DNA of 64,000 nt, from contig JAVIAB010000159.1 in NCBI GenBank assembly GCA_032433765.1, positions 53,520,972 through 53,584,971 of the forward strand, given 5' to 3'. Each line of letters starts with the position of its first letter. The first letter of the stretch is position 1. Position numbers and translations under genes: made by a program. This document shows positions 43,151 to 54,098 of this stretch, piece by piece. The stretch is from Megaustenia siamemsis (taxonomy: Eukaryota > Mollusca > Gastropoda > Stylommatophora > Ariophantidae). The notes under the pieces were generated by a model that had not been told where the DNA came from, did not search any database, and worked only from the letters and a program-made list of their open reading frames with translations.

Positions 43151-44018
43151 TCTCAGGAATGAACACATTCGAAGCTTCCTCCATCATTCATGGCCAACAT
43201 GGCTTGCGCTGAAGTGCTTGGCGATGTCAAAAAATGTTATTATCTCCAGAGCTATTTTTTACCAAATTAACTCTTGGTTGCTTTCCTCTGCAATCTCGGG
43301 CATATTTAAAATGTTTATTTATCCTTTGCTGTCCTTTAAGGGCCAACCTAAGAGTAGGTTCTTTAGAACGAGTTATTTTTTTTTCAAGACCACTTCTTAT
43401 TCATAAAACGATATCAACAACAGCCATCTTGGAGAGTATGTATCACGTGATTGGTTTCGACCAATTATCTAATCAATTTCGCGGACTCGCGCATGTTCTG
43501 TCAGAGGGTATCCGTGGATTTTTATGTTCATGCGAATCATTTCTAAATATAGAAGCAGGGTAGACCCTTCAAAATGTAGGGTAATGAATTCCATATCTTT
43601 TGGTACCAAATAAGTCGGTGTTCGAGTTTAAAAAAAAAATACCGTTGTTAAAGCGTCAAAACTACCTTTTTTCGCTTTTGTTTGATCAAACCAAACAAAC
43701 AGACTTTGGTGAGTGTATACACATTCGTTTTTTAAATATAAAAGATATATCTTATGTGAAAAAAGTTATAAAATATGAAAGTAGACAAGTTAATGCATGC
43801 AAGACACCAAAAAAGTGAAAACTTGAAAACTAATTGCAAAATGTATGTTTTTCAGAAGCGCATTTCCCCTTAAAATTATAGCACGGGTATTACATAATAA
43901 TTCTTAATACAGTGTCAAATTAAAACTGTTGTTTAAAAAAAAAATAACAGATCAAAACTATACCACTTGTTTAAAAAAAATTATATTACGTAATGAAAAA
44001 CAATATTATTTTTTGCAG
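43151..44018. promoter_or_regulatory. Sequence upstream of receptor exon; splice acceptor at its end
   Basis: No repeats or motifs recognised until the polypyrimidine run TTATTTTTTGCAG that ends at 44018, a strong 3' splice site. Open frames at 43218-43563 and 43600-43818 have no family signature and no splice logic to the receptor exon. Confidence 0.5.
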
Positions 44019-47000
44019 ATTTTCCAAGAAGTGATTCAAGAAGTTTCCCTATAACTGGGTGCAGCTCTGATGATATAGACATTATATTTTTATATTACCA
44101 TAGTCAAGATTACAGTCACCTCAGTGGTCAAAAGGAATTGGGTTCTGCTTTCATTAAAAACTTGTTACGCATGTCAGACAGTACTAAACCTACGCGAGTG
44201 ATGGCAGCTGCCGTCTACGACGTGTTCTCTACCCACAGCCCGAACATTAACGTCAGCTCTTGGATGCTACGTTCATCTCTTGAATCAGCTGCTTACGGTG
44301 ACAATGGTAAAGACAACAATAGCGCAACGTTAACGAATGAACGGGAAACCATTGAGCTGAAAGTTAAATTTATAAATCTTCTGTTTTCTGAGATGAGTGA
44401 CGTCAGAGATAACGCAACCAAAATAGCTATTCTGTTTTTGGAAGGAAAAGTTTTCTTTGAAGAAGAAATTTTACAAATACCGAACATTGTAGAACAACAA
44501 GTTACGGATATCAAGATATTTGTTCTTGTGTTTGCAGGCAAAATAAACAATAATTTTCTTATTTTAAGCGGCATGATTCATCTAGGAAATTATTTAACAA
44601 ACTATATGTGGGCAGAAAGTGAGTATTCTATGCATGAAGTATTGACGATGTCAATTTGTCACCAGTGTCAGAAAGGATGGTGGTCTTTTGAACATAGTGC
44701 AGGTACACATTCTCTCTCCTGTTACAAGTTGTCAATGTATAACAAAAAATTAAACTGGATTAGAAAATTATTTTTATCAAAATTTAACGCAGAAGCCAGC
44801 TTGGCTACTATAGAAACGGAAGCCGAGCTCAACTTTTTACGGAGTAAAATATACTCCTATTTAAAAGAACTCAACTTTAGCAAATACAATACTAATGGGA
44901 GCTCTCAGTTTTCGTTTTCGGTCTATATTGGTCTAGAAAGAGAAGACTACAATGTTCCAAAAAGATTCCAATGGGTCCAAAAAAGCGGTAGGCGTCCGCT
45001 TATGATTAACAATTGGTTGAATGGAAAACCTTCTGGGGGTAAAACTAAGGAGTGCTGTTTCTGGCAGTTTAACTTGACCGATCCTGAGAGGGTTATCATT
45101 TATGAGTCGATAAACGATGAGTTATTTACGGATCGATGGATAGATTTTGATTGCAACTCAATGTTAATTAACTTTTATTTGTCTGAGTCATCCCTTCTTC
45201 GAACAATTGAAATCTCAAATCAGGATAGAATCAAACCTGCAACAAAGTCAAACTACAGGAATGCTTTAATTAAAGGAAATTTTGTAGAATTTAAAGGTAA
45301 TATAGTTTCTGTATCAGCCAACATTGAAAACAATGATTTTTTAAATCTCATTAAACAAGCAGAAATGAATTCATTTCCAATATTTGATTGTGGTGATGAT
45401 GAAGATAATCCCAGGTACATTTCCTACCTCTATGTTTGTGACAAGGTCACCGACTGCAGCAACATGAGGGATGAGGTCTGGTGTATGTTTGAACCTTCTG
45501 ACTCGTCCATTGACTCCCTCTATAAAAGGGCTTGTCCCGGTGTGCGTTGTTGTGACGGATCCTGTTTACCATTACAGTATGTCAATGACGGTGAGGTTGA
45601 TTGTGATGTTTGTGACCACAACAACAACATTAAAGGTAACGATGAAAGTGAGATCCTCAACTTTTATCTGAAGAGAAACAAGACGTGTGCTCTAATTTGT
45701 AATGATTTCGATTGCGTCACATTTGACAAGTTGAATGATGGGAAAAGCGATTGTCATGGGTTGGACGAGACTGTAGGGAAACTGGAAAGAGCTGACACTT
45801 GTTACAATATATTGGGACATAGTATCTGGGCTCCCAGGTGTGTCTATGTCAGAGACAGGTATGGAGCTATACTGGGATGTAGAGATGTATCTCATCTTGT
45901 AAACTGTTCAACGTTTGAGTGTCCAGAAGGATATTTTAAATGTCCAAACAGTTACTGTATCCCTCAACATTATGTCCTTGACGAGACACCAGACTGTCCT
46001 ACAGGTGAGGATGAACTACATTACAATTTTGCCCCGTGTGTTGGAAACTTTGCTTGTTGGGATAGTCCTATGTGTCTACATCCTGACCTTGTCTGTAACG
46101 GACATCCTGATTGTCCTCGCAAAGACGACGAGCTGGACTGTAAAGTAAATGATTGCGCCGACGGCTTGAGTTGTGTTTCAGGAACAGTCACCGTCATTGG
46201 AAATGTTTCTCAAAAGAAGGCCATGCGGAATTCAGTTCAAGGAAATGTTATGTATTTAGATGTGTCTGGAATTGATTTATATTATTTTGACTTTGACATG
46301 TTTGTTCATGATTTCAATGACAATATGGTTGTCCTGAATGTGTCTAATTGTACTTTGCGAGATTTAAATATAGGATACTTCGTTTATAAAAAACAGCTTC
46401 AAATATTGGACGCCAGCTACAACAGAATAACAAGATTGGATGGAAGAGACTTTTTACGTTCAACGTTTGAAAATATACGCAGTCTAAACCTGTCCTACAA
46501 CAACGAGTTTGTGTCTGTGAAATATATGAACTTTAGACGTCTAGAAACACTCGATCTTTCCCACACTCTTGTGTCTGACATAGATGAGTCTATCCTTGGA
46601 GGTTTTCGACATTTAAAACATTTATATTTAAGGGATTCCTGCATCAACAGGATCCAGAAACATACATTCCCACCAAAGTTAATATTACAGACTTTGGATA
46701 TACGTGGAATTTTTATAGATAAATTCCATGAAGATTTCTTTAATGACTTAACTGTCAGTCAGCATTTGTACACTGACAGTTTTGAACTGTGTTGCCCACA
46801 GGTTAAGGGACCAAATATTCAATACTACAGCTGCCACGCCCCCGGAAATGCCATATCTTCTTGTTTTGATTTGGTAGGGTCTAATGTTCAGCGTGTTCTC
46901 CTCTTTGTTGTCACGGTGCTTGCAGTTCTTGGAAACTTAACGGTTATTGCTTTTCGTGTTATTTGGGATAGGTCACTTCTTAGAACAGGTTATGGTCTCT

Positions 47001-47839
47001 TTGTCACAAACTTGGGTATATCTGACTTTATTATGGGTGTCTATCTGATAATTATCACTGGAGAAGATTATTACTATAGGGGCATTTATATTTTATATGA
47101 CAAAGCCTGGCGAGAAAGTCATGTATGCAGGCTTGCAGGATTTTTTGCTACGCTCTCCAGTGAAACATCAATATTCTTTATTTTCTGCATTACTATGGAT
47201 AGATTTTTGATCATGAAGTATCCATTTGGAGAAGTAAAATTATCTGCCCTTGCCAAAATAGTATCTGTACTCTTGTCTTGGGTCATTGGTTTTCTTCTTG
47301 CAGTCACGCCACTTATTTTCAAACTGGACATATTTTCTTCAAACGCGATGTGTCTTGGCTTACCTTTAACGACTAGAAGATTCAATGGGTGGCAGTTCTC
47401 ATTCGGCCTGTTTATCGTCGTCAACTTCTTATTTTGTCTCATTCTTGCTTATGGTCAAAGATCCATCTTTCAAGCTGTGTCAAAGAACAGAATCTCAGGA
47501 GCAGCCTCAGTCTCGTCTTCAAGGCGGGTAGAAGATGTAATTGTGGCCAAACAGCTGTCCCTTGTAGCTCTGTCCAACTTTCTTTGTTGGTTTCCTATTG
47601 GAGTCATAGGCTTATTATCTTTTGCTGGGCACGAGATCAGCCATGAAGTTTACTCCTGGATAACGGTTATCGTTCTTCCCATAAACTCCGCAGCGAACCC
47701 CGTTCTGTACACAATCCCTGTACTCATGGACAGGTGGGAGAAGTTTAAAGCTAGCGGTAGAAGGCCTCAATCAAGGTCCACAGAAGAAAAATATACCAAA
47801 AGAAATGCATTTCACGTGCACGATTTAGCTATGAAATAA
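44019..47839 (+). CDS. GRL101-like: GRL101-like G-protein-coupled receptor, large terminal exon
   Basis: From the acceptor at 44018 the frame is open for 1272 codons in phase 1; there is no initiator ATG at the exon start. Numbering residue 1 at 44138: from 36 codons before residue 1 to about 155 a von Willebrand A-like fold (DIDIIFLYYHS, then ATKIAILFLEGK, VTDIKIFVLVFAG); 174-350 a C-type lectin-like domain (SCYKLS, ASLATIETEAEL, VYIGLER, NNWLNG, WIDFDC); 417-670 about five LDLa-like modules, clearest at 594-626 and 634-668 (CNGHPDCPRKDDELDC); about 703-880 leucine-rich repeats with a Cys-rich cap; 917-1196 seven helices with GNLTVIAF, NLGISDFIMG, TMDRFLIMKYPF (DRF in place of DRY), NFLCWFPIGV and NPVLY. 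This is the GRL101/relaxin-receptor-like plan, which would signal at the plasma membrane through G proteins. Ligand unknown. The vWA plus lectin N-terminus is unusual. Confidence 0.93.
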
Positions 47840-47843
47840 TAAA
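47838..47843 (+). terminator. Poly(A) signal overlapping the receptor stop codon
   Basis: AATAAA overlaps the TAA stop (47837-47839). If used, cleavage would occur near 47855-47870 and the 3' UTR would be about 20-30 bases, before the (TA)n tract. No other canonical signal lies closer than this. Confidence 0.5.
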
Positions 47844-47897
47844 TATTCAATAATACTAAAGTTGTGTTGCATTTCATTGTATCTGTCAATATATAGG

Positions 47898-47899
<2 letters not shown>

Positions 47900-47957
<58 letters not shown>
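47900..47957 (+). repeat. (TA)n microsatellite
   Basis: About 29 uninterrupted TA dinucleotides just downstream of the receptor gene. Confidence 0.98.
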
Positions 47958-47959
<2 letters not shown>

Positions 47960-48012
47960 TCCATTCACTGTAACAAAAAGAATGAGGCATCTTTGCCTGA
48001 CTACCTGTATAT

Positions 48013-49560
48013 ATGTTACAAGTTAACTGGAAAACCCACCCAAAGAAGAAATAATGAAAGCCATCAAACTGTAAAAAAAAATGGTAAAACCACAGGACCA
48101 GATGAAATTCCTTCGGAAGCCATCAAAGCAGATATCAACACCGCTACAAAGATGTTACATAATCTATTAGCTAAGATTTGGGAGAGGGAAGAAATACCTC
48201 AAGACTGGAAAGAAGGTTATATGATCAAACTACCAAAGAAAGGAATTTTACAGGAGTGCACAAATTATAGGGGAATTATGCTACTATCAGTGCCAGGAAA
48301 AATATTAAACAGAATCATTCTGGAGAGACTAAAAGATGCTATAGAGAAACATTTGAGAGATAAACAAGCAGGTCAGGTTTTAGGAAGAACAGGTCATGTG
48401 CTGATAAATAACTATTTTACTTATAATAGTTGAACAAAGTTTAGAACTAAAATCCCCACTTTATATTGGATTCATAGATTACGAAAAGGCATTTGATAGT
48501 TTAGACAGAAGAATGCTTTGGAAGTCATTACGAAATCCCCATAAAGTTTATTAACCTGATAAAAACACTGTATGAAGGACCAAAATGTAGTGAGGTGCTT
48601 GAAGGACAGATTACAGAAGCATTTGAAATAAGAACAGGAGTAAGGCAAGGATGCCTTCTGTCTCCATTTCTCTTTCTACTGGCCATAGATTGGATTATGA
48701 AAATAACTCAAAACAACAGAAATGGAATCTAATGGTCACTGACCAAGCAACTTAATATTTTAGACTTTGCTGATGACATAGCTCTCCTATCACACAACCA
48801 TCAACAGATGCAGGATAAAATGAGCATACTTGATGGCCGATCATAACAGCTTGGACTGAAGATTAATGGAGATAAGACCAAAATTATGAGAATTAATACA
48901 GTTGGCAATAACCAAAGAAAACTAGGAAATATACCTCTACTAGACGTACAATCTTACATAATATATCTGGGCGGTAATATAGATAAAGAGGGAGGAACAG
49001 AAAATGATACCAAAATAAAGATATCAAAAGCAAGAGGAGCTTTCATTGCACTGGGAAACATATGGAAATCCAAATAAATTAGGTTAAATATAAAAGTATA
49101 AATTTTCAACTCAAATGTTAAGTCAGTCTTATTATATGGCTTTGAAACATGGAGAACAACAAAATTGACAATCACGAAGATACAGACTTTCATTAGTGGA
49201 TGCTTACGCAGAATAAAATGATGGAAATGGCAGGACAAAATCACTAAGATAGAATTATTGAAATGTACCAGTCAAACACTAGTGGATAAAGAGATACAGC
49301 TAAGACGATGGCACTGGATAGGACACACACTACGGAAGTCAACTGAGAGTATTACACAGCAGGTCCTTTTCTTGAATCCCCAGGGGAAAAGACAAGGAGG
49401 AAGACCAAGGAATTCTTGGAGAAGACAGATAGAAGCAGAGATGAAGATGATGGGGAAGACATGGAATGATCTTAAAAGAATAGCAAAAAGCAGAACGACT
49501 TGGAAAGTGTTTTTAAAAGACCTATGCTCAACTGGGAGCTAAAAAAGGTAGAAGAAGAAG
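48013..49560 (+). mobile_element. LINE family D, 5'-truncated, with 10-bp TSD
   Basis: Forward frames read GKTTGPDEIPSEAIKADI, NYRGIMLLSVPGKILNRIIL, FIDYEKAFDSLDRRML (motif A), GVRQGCLLSPFLFLLAID, LDFADDIALLSHNHQQMQDK (motif C intact) and LGLKINGDKTKIMRIN. The C-terminus is HWIGHTLRKSTESITQQVLF, RPRNSWRRQIEAEMKMMGKT, DLCSTGS, stop (49542). A GTAGAAGAAGA tail follows. ACCTGTATAT at 48003-48012 and 49561-49570 is the TSD. Stops near 48434 and 48732 and frameshifts inactivate it, and the endonuclease is missing. It landed about 170 bp past the receptor gene. Confidence 0.92.
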
Positions 49561-49639
49561 ACCTGTATATCTCAAATTCATTGGCTGCACTTGTATTCAA
49601 CCACATAATAGAAGGCAGTAAAAGATAAAGCAAAGGATA

Positions 49640-49845
49640 CAATTTTAAAACAGCTAAAAATGAAAAGAATAACGGAAATCCTAATACCGTTAAAGGCAGA
49701 CTAAGATTAACATGGACGAGTAACATCAAAAGATGGACAAGTCAACCTATGATAATCTGCACCATCAAAGCAAGAGACATAGTGGAATGGTGCATCATGG
49801 TAGCCAACCTTCGATGCGGAGACGGCACTCAGTGATGATGATGAA
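49640..49845 (+). mobile_element. LINE family A 3' end
   Basis: RLRLTWTSNIKRWTSQPMII, then IKARDIVEW and MVANLRCGDGTQ, a stop and GATGATGATG. Only the last ~200 bp are present. Confidence 0.8.
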
Positions 49846-50705
49846 AGGATATCCGTGTCCACCCTAAGAGAATGACGAATATCGTATTATTGACCATCTT
49901 TTTTCAATGGCGGACGGTGAGTTTTTGTGTCATGTTGTCGGCATCACGCCATGCCGCGGCTGTGGACACGGTTCTGTTTCAACCTCACTTCCTCTTTCCC
50001 TGCTATAAACGTACATAATTCTTTGAGACCTGCTCTCGTCATCCTACTCTGACGACACATACTGTTCTCATCTTTCCAGTTGTTTCAGCTCTGCAATGAT
50101 GGTAGTGTCCCTTCAACAGGGAAAATATCAATTTTCTTCTCTTTGGGTTTCGCTGATTGTCTAGAAAGTTGTTGTGTCATTTTAAAGTATCTTTCTGTGT
50201 TTCTTCTGCCAGATTTTCGATAAAACATCTCACGGTATTTCTTTATTTCACAATCTACATCAGTGTATCTATATGTTCCTGGGTGTTTATGATTTTGTTA
50301 AGTACATTTTTTATATTAAAAACTTCACCGCAATTCATTTTTGCATTTTAATCCACGATGTTTACCTAATCCACATGTCTTCTTTCTCTTCTTGAAACAC
50401 ATTTTTTATCACCTTCTATATTTAGCACATCTTGTGGTTTTCGTTTTCTGAAGCTGAGCTCATGCGGGTCTTCAAATATGTTTGTCCAATTTTAAAATTC
50501 TGATTTTAAAAATAACTGATGCGATCATAACGAACGATAGCAATGATTGGAATAATTGTGCATTTAACAATTGTAATGACCACTCTTGATAGAAAGTATA
50601 TGGTTATCACCATATATCTATCTTGATAGAATTATATGGTCATTGCTATTCACATAACTGATGTGATCATCACGAATTATAGAAACTGTTTTGTTATAAT
50701 TGTGA
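49846..50705. other. No gene; degenerate GATAG-type repeats near 50540-50700
   Basis: AT-rich. Words like CTTGATAGAA and GATCATCACGAATTATAG appear from about 50540, looking like outlying diverged units of the 27-bp array that begins near 51180. Confidence 0.4.
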
Positions 50706-51045
50706 ATTTAACAATTTTGGTAGAATTAGATGGAAATAAAAATTAAATAGACTATGAAGTCTTAAAACAAATAAAAATGAAAAGAGAACTAAACACAATT
50801 CAAATTCAAACAAGACAAATGCGATTTTTGGGCCATGTTAAAAGACACAACATCCTGCTAAAAATAATCTTGGAGGGTAAATACAGCGTAAAAGAGACAG
50901 AGACAGACCAAGACTAACATGGACGAGTAAAATCAAAAGAAGGACAATTCCGCCTATGACAACTTGCACCGTCAAAGCAAGACTCAGAGCAGAATGGCGC
51001 TCCATGGTAGCCAACCTTCGTTGCGGAGATGGCACTCGATGATGA
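50706..51045 (+). mobile_element. LINE family A 3' end inside GATAGA-rich repeat
   Basis: YEVLKQIKMKRELNTIQ, QMRFLGHVKRHNILLKIILE, then in another frame WRSMVANLRCGDGTR-like text, ending in GATGATGA. Flanks AACAATTTTGG (50709-50719) and AACAATTGGGG (51047-51057) resemble each other and may be a decayed TSD. Confidence 0.75.
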
Positions 51046-51179
51046 ACAATTGGGGTCATCACTATTGATAGAAAGGATGTAGATATCAATTGTTGTAAAC
51101 AAAGAATGTGGCATCACTATTAAGATAACAACTTTCTTCATTGCGCATTTAAAAATTGCGATTATCAACACTGATAGAA

Positions 51180-52075
51180 AGGATGTAGTCATTACTATTG
51201 GTAGACAGGATGTAATCATCACTATTGATAGAAAGGATGTAATCATCACTATTGATAGAAAGGATGTAATCATCACTATTGATAGAAAGGATGTAATCAT
51301 CACTATTGATAGAAAGGATGTAATCATCACTATTGATAGAAAGGATGTAGTCATCACTATTGATAGAAAGGATGTAGTAATCACTATTGATAGAAAGGAT
51401 GTAATCATCACTATTGATACACAGGATGAAGTCATCACTATTGATAGACAGGAAGAAGTCATCACTACTGACAGACAGGATGTAGTCATCACTATTGATA
51501 GACAGAATGAAGTCATCACTATTGATAGACAGAATGAAGTCATCACTATTGATACACAGGATGAAGTCATCACTATTGATAGACAGGATGTAGTCATCAC
51601 TATTGATAGACAGGATGTAGTCATCACTATTGATAGACAGGATGTAGTCATCACTATTGATAGACAGGATGAAGTCATCACTACTGACAGACAGGATGTA
51701 GTCATCACTATTGATAGACAGGATGAAGTCATCACTACTGACAGACAGGATGTAGTCATCACTATTGATAGACAGGATGTAGTCATCACTATTGATAGAC
51801 AGGATGAAATCATCACTACTGACAGACAGGATGAATTCAACACTATGATAGACAGGATGAATTCAACACTATGATAGACAGGATGAATTCAACACTATGA
51901 TAGACAGGATGTAATCATGACTTTTGATAGATAGGATGTAATCATTACTATTGATAGGAAGGATGTAGTCATCACTATTGATAGCAGGGATGTAGTCATC
52001 ACTATTGATAGCAAGGATGTAGTCATCACTATTGATAGCAAGGATGTAGTCATCACTTTTGATAGACTTGATGTA
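51180..52075 (+). repeat. 27-bp minisatellite, about 33 copies
   Basis: The unit is GATAGACAGGATGTAGTCAT followed by CACTATT, with blocks of variants (AGAAAGGATGTAATC from 51195, GACAGGATG from 51460, a GAATTCAACACTATGA block near 51830-51900, and AGCAAGGATGTAGTC at 51975-52050). As 27 is a multiple of three, the reverse strand stays open for more than 300 codons. I treat that as an artefact. Confidence 0.95.
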
Positions 52076-52077
52076 AT

Positions 52078-52425
52078 AATGTGGTTTTACAGAAAATGTT
52101 GAGAGTACCATGGACAGCTAAGAAGAGTAATGATGATATTCTGAGAGAGGTGAAAGCAAAAAGAGAGCTAATTTCCAGTATTAGGAAGAAACAATTATCA
52201 TTTTTTGAGTCATGTAAGGAGAAGAGAAGAACTGGAATATATTGTAAATACTGGAAAAATTTAGGGACGAAGAGATAGAGGGAAGCAAAGAGACAACATA
52301 ACAGACAGCTTCAGAGAATGGCGTGGCAGAAAGTCAACAACAGAAATAATAAATAACTGCCGAGATCGAAAGTTGTGGAAAGACATGATCACCTACACCA
52401 GCAGGCCAGGTACTTGATGATGATG
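52078..52425 (+). mobile_element. LINE family C 3' end
   Basis: MLRVPWTAKKSNDDILREVK, ELISSIRKKQLSFF, EELEYIVNTG, KSTTEIINNCRDRKLWKDMI, TYTSRPGT, stop, then GATGATGATGATGATG that runs directly into the tetranucleotide array. Frame breaks confirm decay. Confidence 0.85.
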
Positions 52426-52429
52426 ATGA

Positions 52430-52479
52430 TGTATGTATGTATGTATGTATGTATGTATGTATGTATGTATGTATGTATG

Positions 52480-52513
<34 letters not shown>

Positions 52514-52724
52514 TGTATGTATGTATGTATGTATGTATGTATGTATGTATGTATGTATGTATGTATGTATGCATGCATGTGTGTGTATGCATATATGTAT
52601 GTATGTATGCATGTATGAATGTATGTATGTATGTTATGTATACATGTATGTATGTAAGTATGTATGTATGTATGTATGTATGAACGTATGTGCGTATGTA
52701 TGTGTGTACATTTGTATGTATCTT

Positions 52725-52725
<1 letters not shown>
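52430..52725 (+). repeat. (GTAT)n microsatellite, ~70 repeats, degenerating to the right
   Basis: Near-perfect TATG units to about 52570, then interrupted units. All open frames here (YVCM or THIY repeats on either strand) are artefacts. Confidence 0.98.
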
Positions 52726-52727
<2 letters not shown>

Positions 52728-52773
<46 letters not shown>

Positions 52774-52780
52774 CATACAA

Positions 52781-52816
<36 letters not shown>
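52728..52816 (+). repeat. Two (TA)n tracts
   Basis: (TA)n at about 52730-52771 and 52784-52816, separated by GTGCATACAAATAAA. A (TATG)-like decay continues to about 52995. Confidence 0.97.
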
Positions 52817-52818
<2 letters not shown>

Positions 52819-53151
52819 GTATGCTTTATTATACATATGTATTCACGTCATGTAACATTTATACATGTATGGGTATATGCAATAATGTAAGCAAATATGT
52901 ATGCAGGTATATATGGGTATGTGCATGTATTTTTTTATGTATGAATACTGCATGTGTATACATTATGTATATATGTATATGTGTATGTATAACTAGTCTA
53001 GAGCATCATATATTAGCTGAGTAATGTGACAGTGTAGCTCCCTCTAGCTTCGAGGTCAACCCCAGCATCATCATTTCTCTCTGTCCCCTCAGGTAACGCT
53101 AACAAAATCCAAGGCAGCTTCGAGTGAATGACAAGATTTTACTATTTTTTT

Positions 53152-53476
53152 TTAGTTCGCCAGCTTTTACCTCTGACGAAGTCCCTAGAGACTAGGAACT
53201 GAAATTTGCGCGTTAATCCATTTTTCACTGGCAGCCGTATGCACAGGAGTCCCTCGCCGCATAGGCAGATAACTCAGACTTCGGAGGTACTCATGTTCTT
53301 TCTGTTGTGGAGTAATTTAAATTTCAAGCCGGGCCTCGCTGCTGAGACCAAGGGTGGTCGCAGCAGAGAGAAATCATAAATAAAAATCACAACAATTGAA
53401 GCCCGGATTTGAACCCACAACCTCTCTGTCTCGAGGCCGGCGCCTTGCCTCGAGACCAACCAGTCTCAGCCCTATA
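53152..53476 (-). mobile_element. tRNA-derived SINE family 4, reverse copy
   Basis: Reading leftward from 53476: GGTTGGTCTCGAGGC (box-A-like), GGTTCAAATCC near 53410 (B box), a body shared with 60771-61090 (GACTTCGTCAGAG, CCTAGTCTCTAGGGAC), and a poly(A)-like run (T10 on the plus strand at 53143-53152). Both copies are full length relative to each other. Confidence 0.8.
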
Positions 53477-53694
53477 GTCTGAGCTGACCGTCCAGGTTTA
53501 TTCTATGTCTACCAGCGTATTCACACCTACCACTTTGATGATGGATCGTCGCAACATGTAGTTCAATGAAGGATGAGTGTGAGTTATTAGATAACGTTGA
53601 AGATAACTTGTGAGTTATAATGGAGGCGAGTTCAGCTTCTTCAGACTCAACCTCTAGGTTGCGTTGATACATTCAGCAATATAACAAAAGTAAA

Positions 53695-54098
53695 GTAAGA
53701 GCCCCGTCACGCTAAGTGCCGTATAGTAATATGGTGTTAGTGTCCCGTAACGCCAAATGGCGTATAGTAATATAGTTTTAGTGTCCCGCCACGCCAAGTG
53801 GGGTATAATAATATGGTTTTAGTGTCCCGTCACGCCAAGTGGCGTATAGTAATATGGTGTTAGTGTCCTGTCACGCCAAGTGGCGTATAATAATATGGTG
53901 TTAGTGTCCCGTCACGCAAAGTGGCGTATAGTAATATAATTTTAGTGTCCCGTCACGCCTATTGGCGTATAGTAATATGGTTTTAATCGCCATACATTTT
54001 ACAGACCATCGACACATGATTGTTAGGGTAATGTGGTCGGTATTACGCCCGTGCCGCTTTACTTTCCCAGAAAAAAATCAGGTGCCCATTAAAGGCAG
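53695..54098 (-). mobile_element. SINE family 3 body with expanded 41-bp unit
   Basis: It shares ACTTTCCCAGAAA, GTATTACGCCCGTGCCGC and CATACATTTTACAGACC with the copy at 23695-23943, but lacks the tRNA head. The 3' block is amplified into seven 41-bp units (53703-53989). Confidence 0.8.
53703..53989 (+). repeat. 41-bp tandem array with hairpin unit, 7 copies
   Basis: Units start at 53703, 53744, 53785, 53826, 53867, 53908 and 53949 with CCCGTCACGCCAAGTGGCGT. Each contains the palindrome ACGCCA-AG-TGGCGT. Only one unit is present in the sister SINE. Confidence 0.95.

Larger units (their letters stand above)
20586..44018 (+). other. Proposed 23.4-kb intron of the receptor gene
   Basis: The donor GTAAGT lies at 20586. 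The acceptor is TTATTTTTTGCAG ending at 44018, with a good polypyrimidine run. Everything recognisable between is mobile: LINE I, F and E copies, SINEs, IS630-like, Ty3/Gypsy and Mutator-like relics, and minisatellites. The phase match (1 to 1) is the main support for joining the ends. Confidence 0.45.

Noticed and set aside
44138..44140. TTG at 44138 as the translation start of the receptor
   Set aside because: The frame is open for 39 codons upstream to a clean splice acceptor, and the upstream residues complete the first strand of the vWA-like fold. The exon is not the first.
50914..51843. 309-codon reverse frame
   Set aside because: It is the 27-bp minisatellite read as SCLSIVMTT repeats, with a LINE A end at one edge. 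No coding signal.
52334..52890. Several open frames of YVCM or THIY repeats
   Set aside because: Pure (GTAT)n and (TA)n microsatellite.
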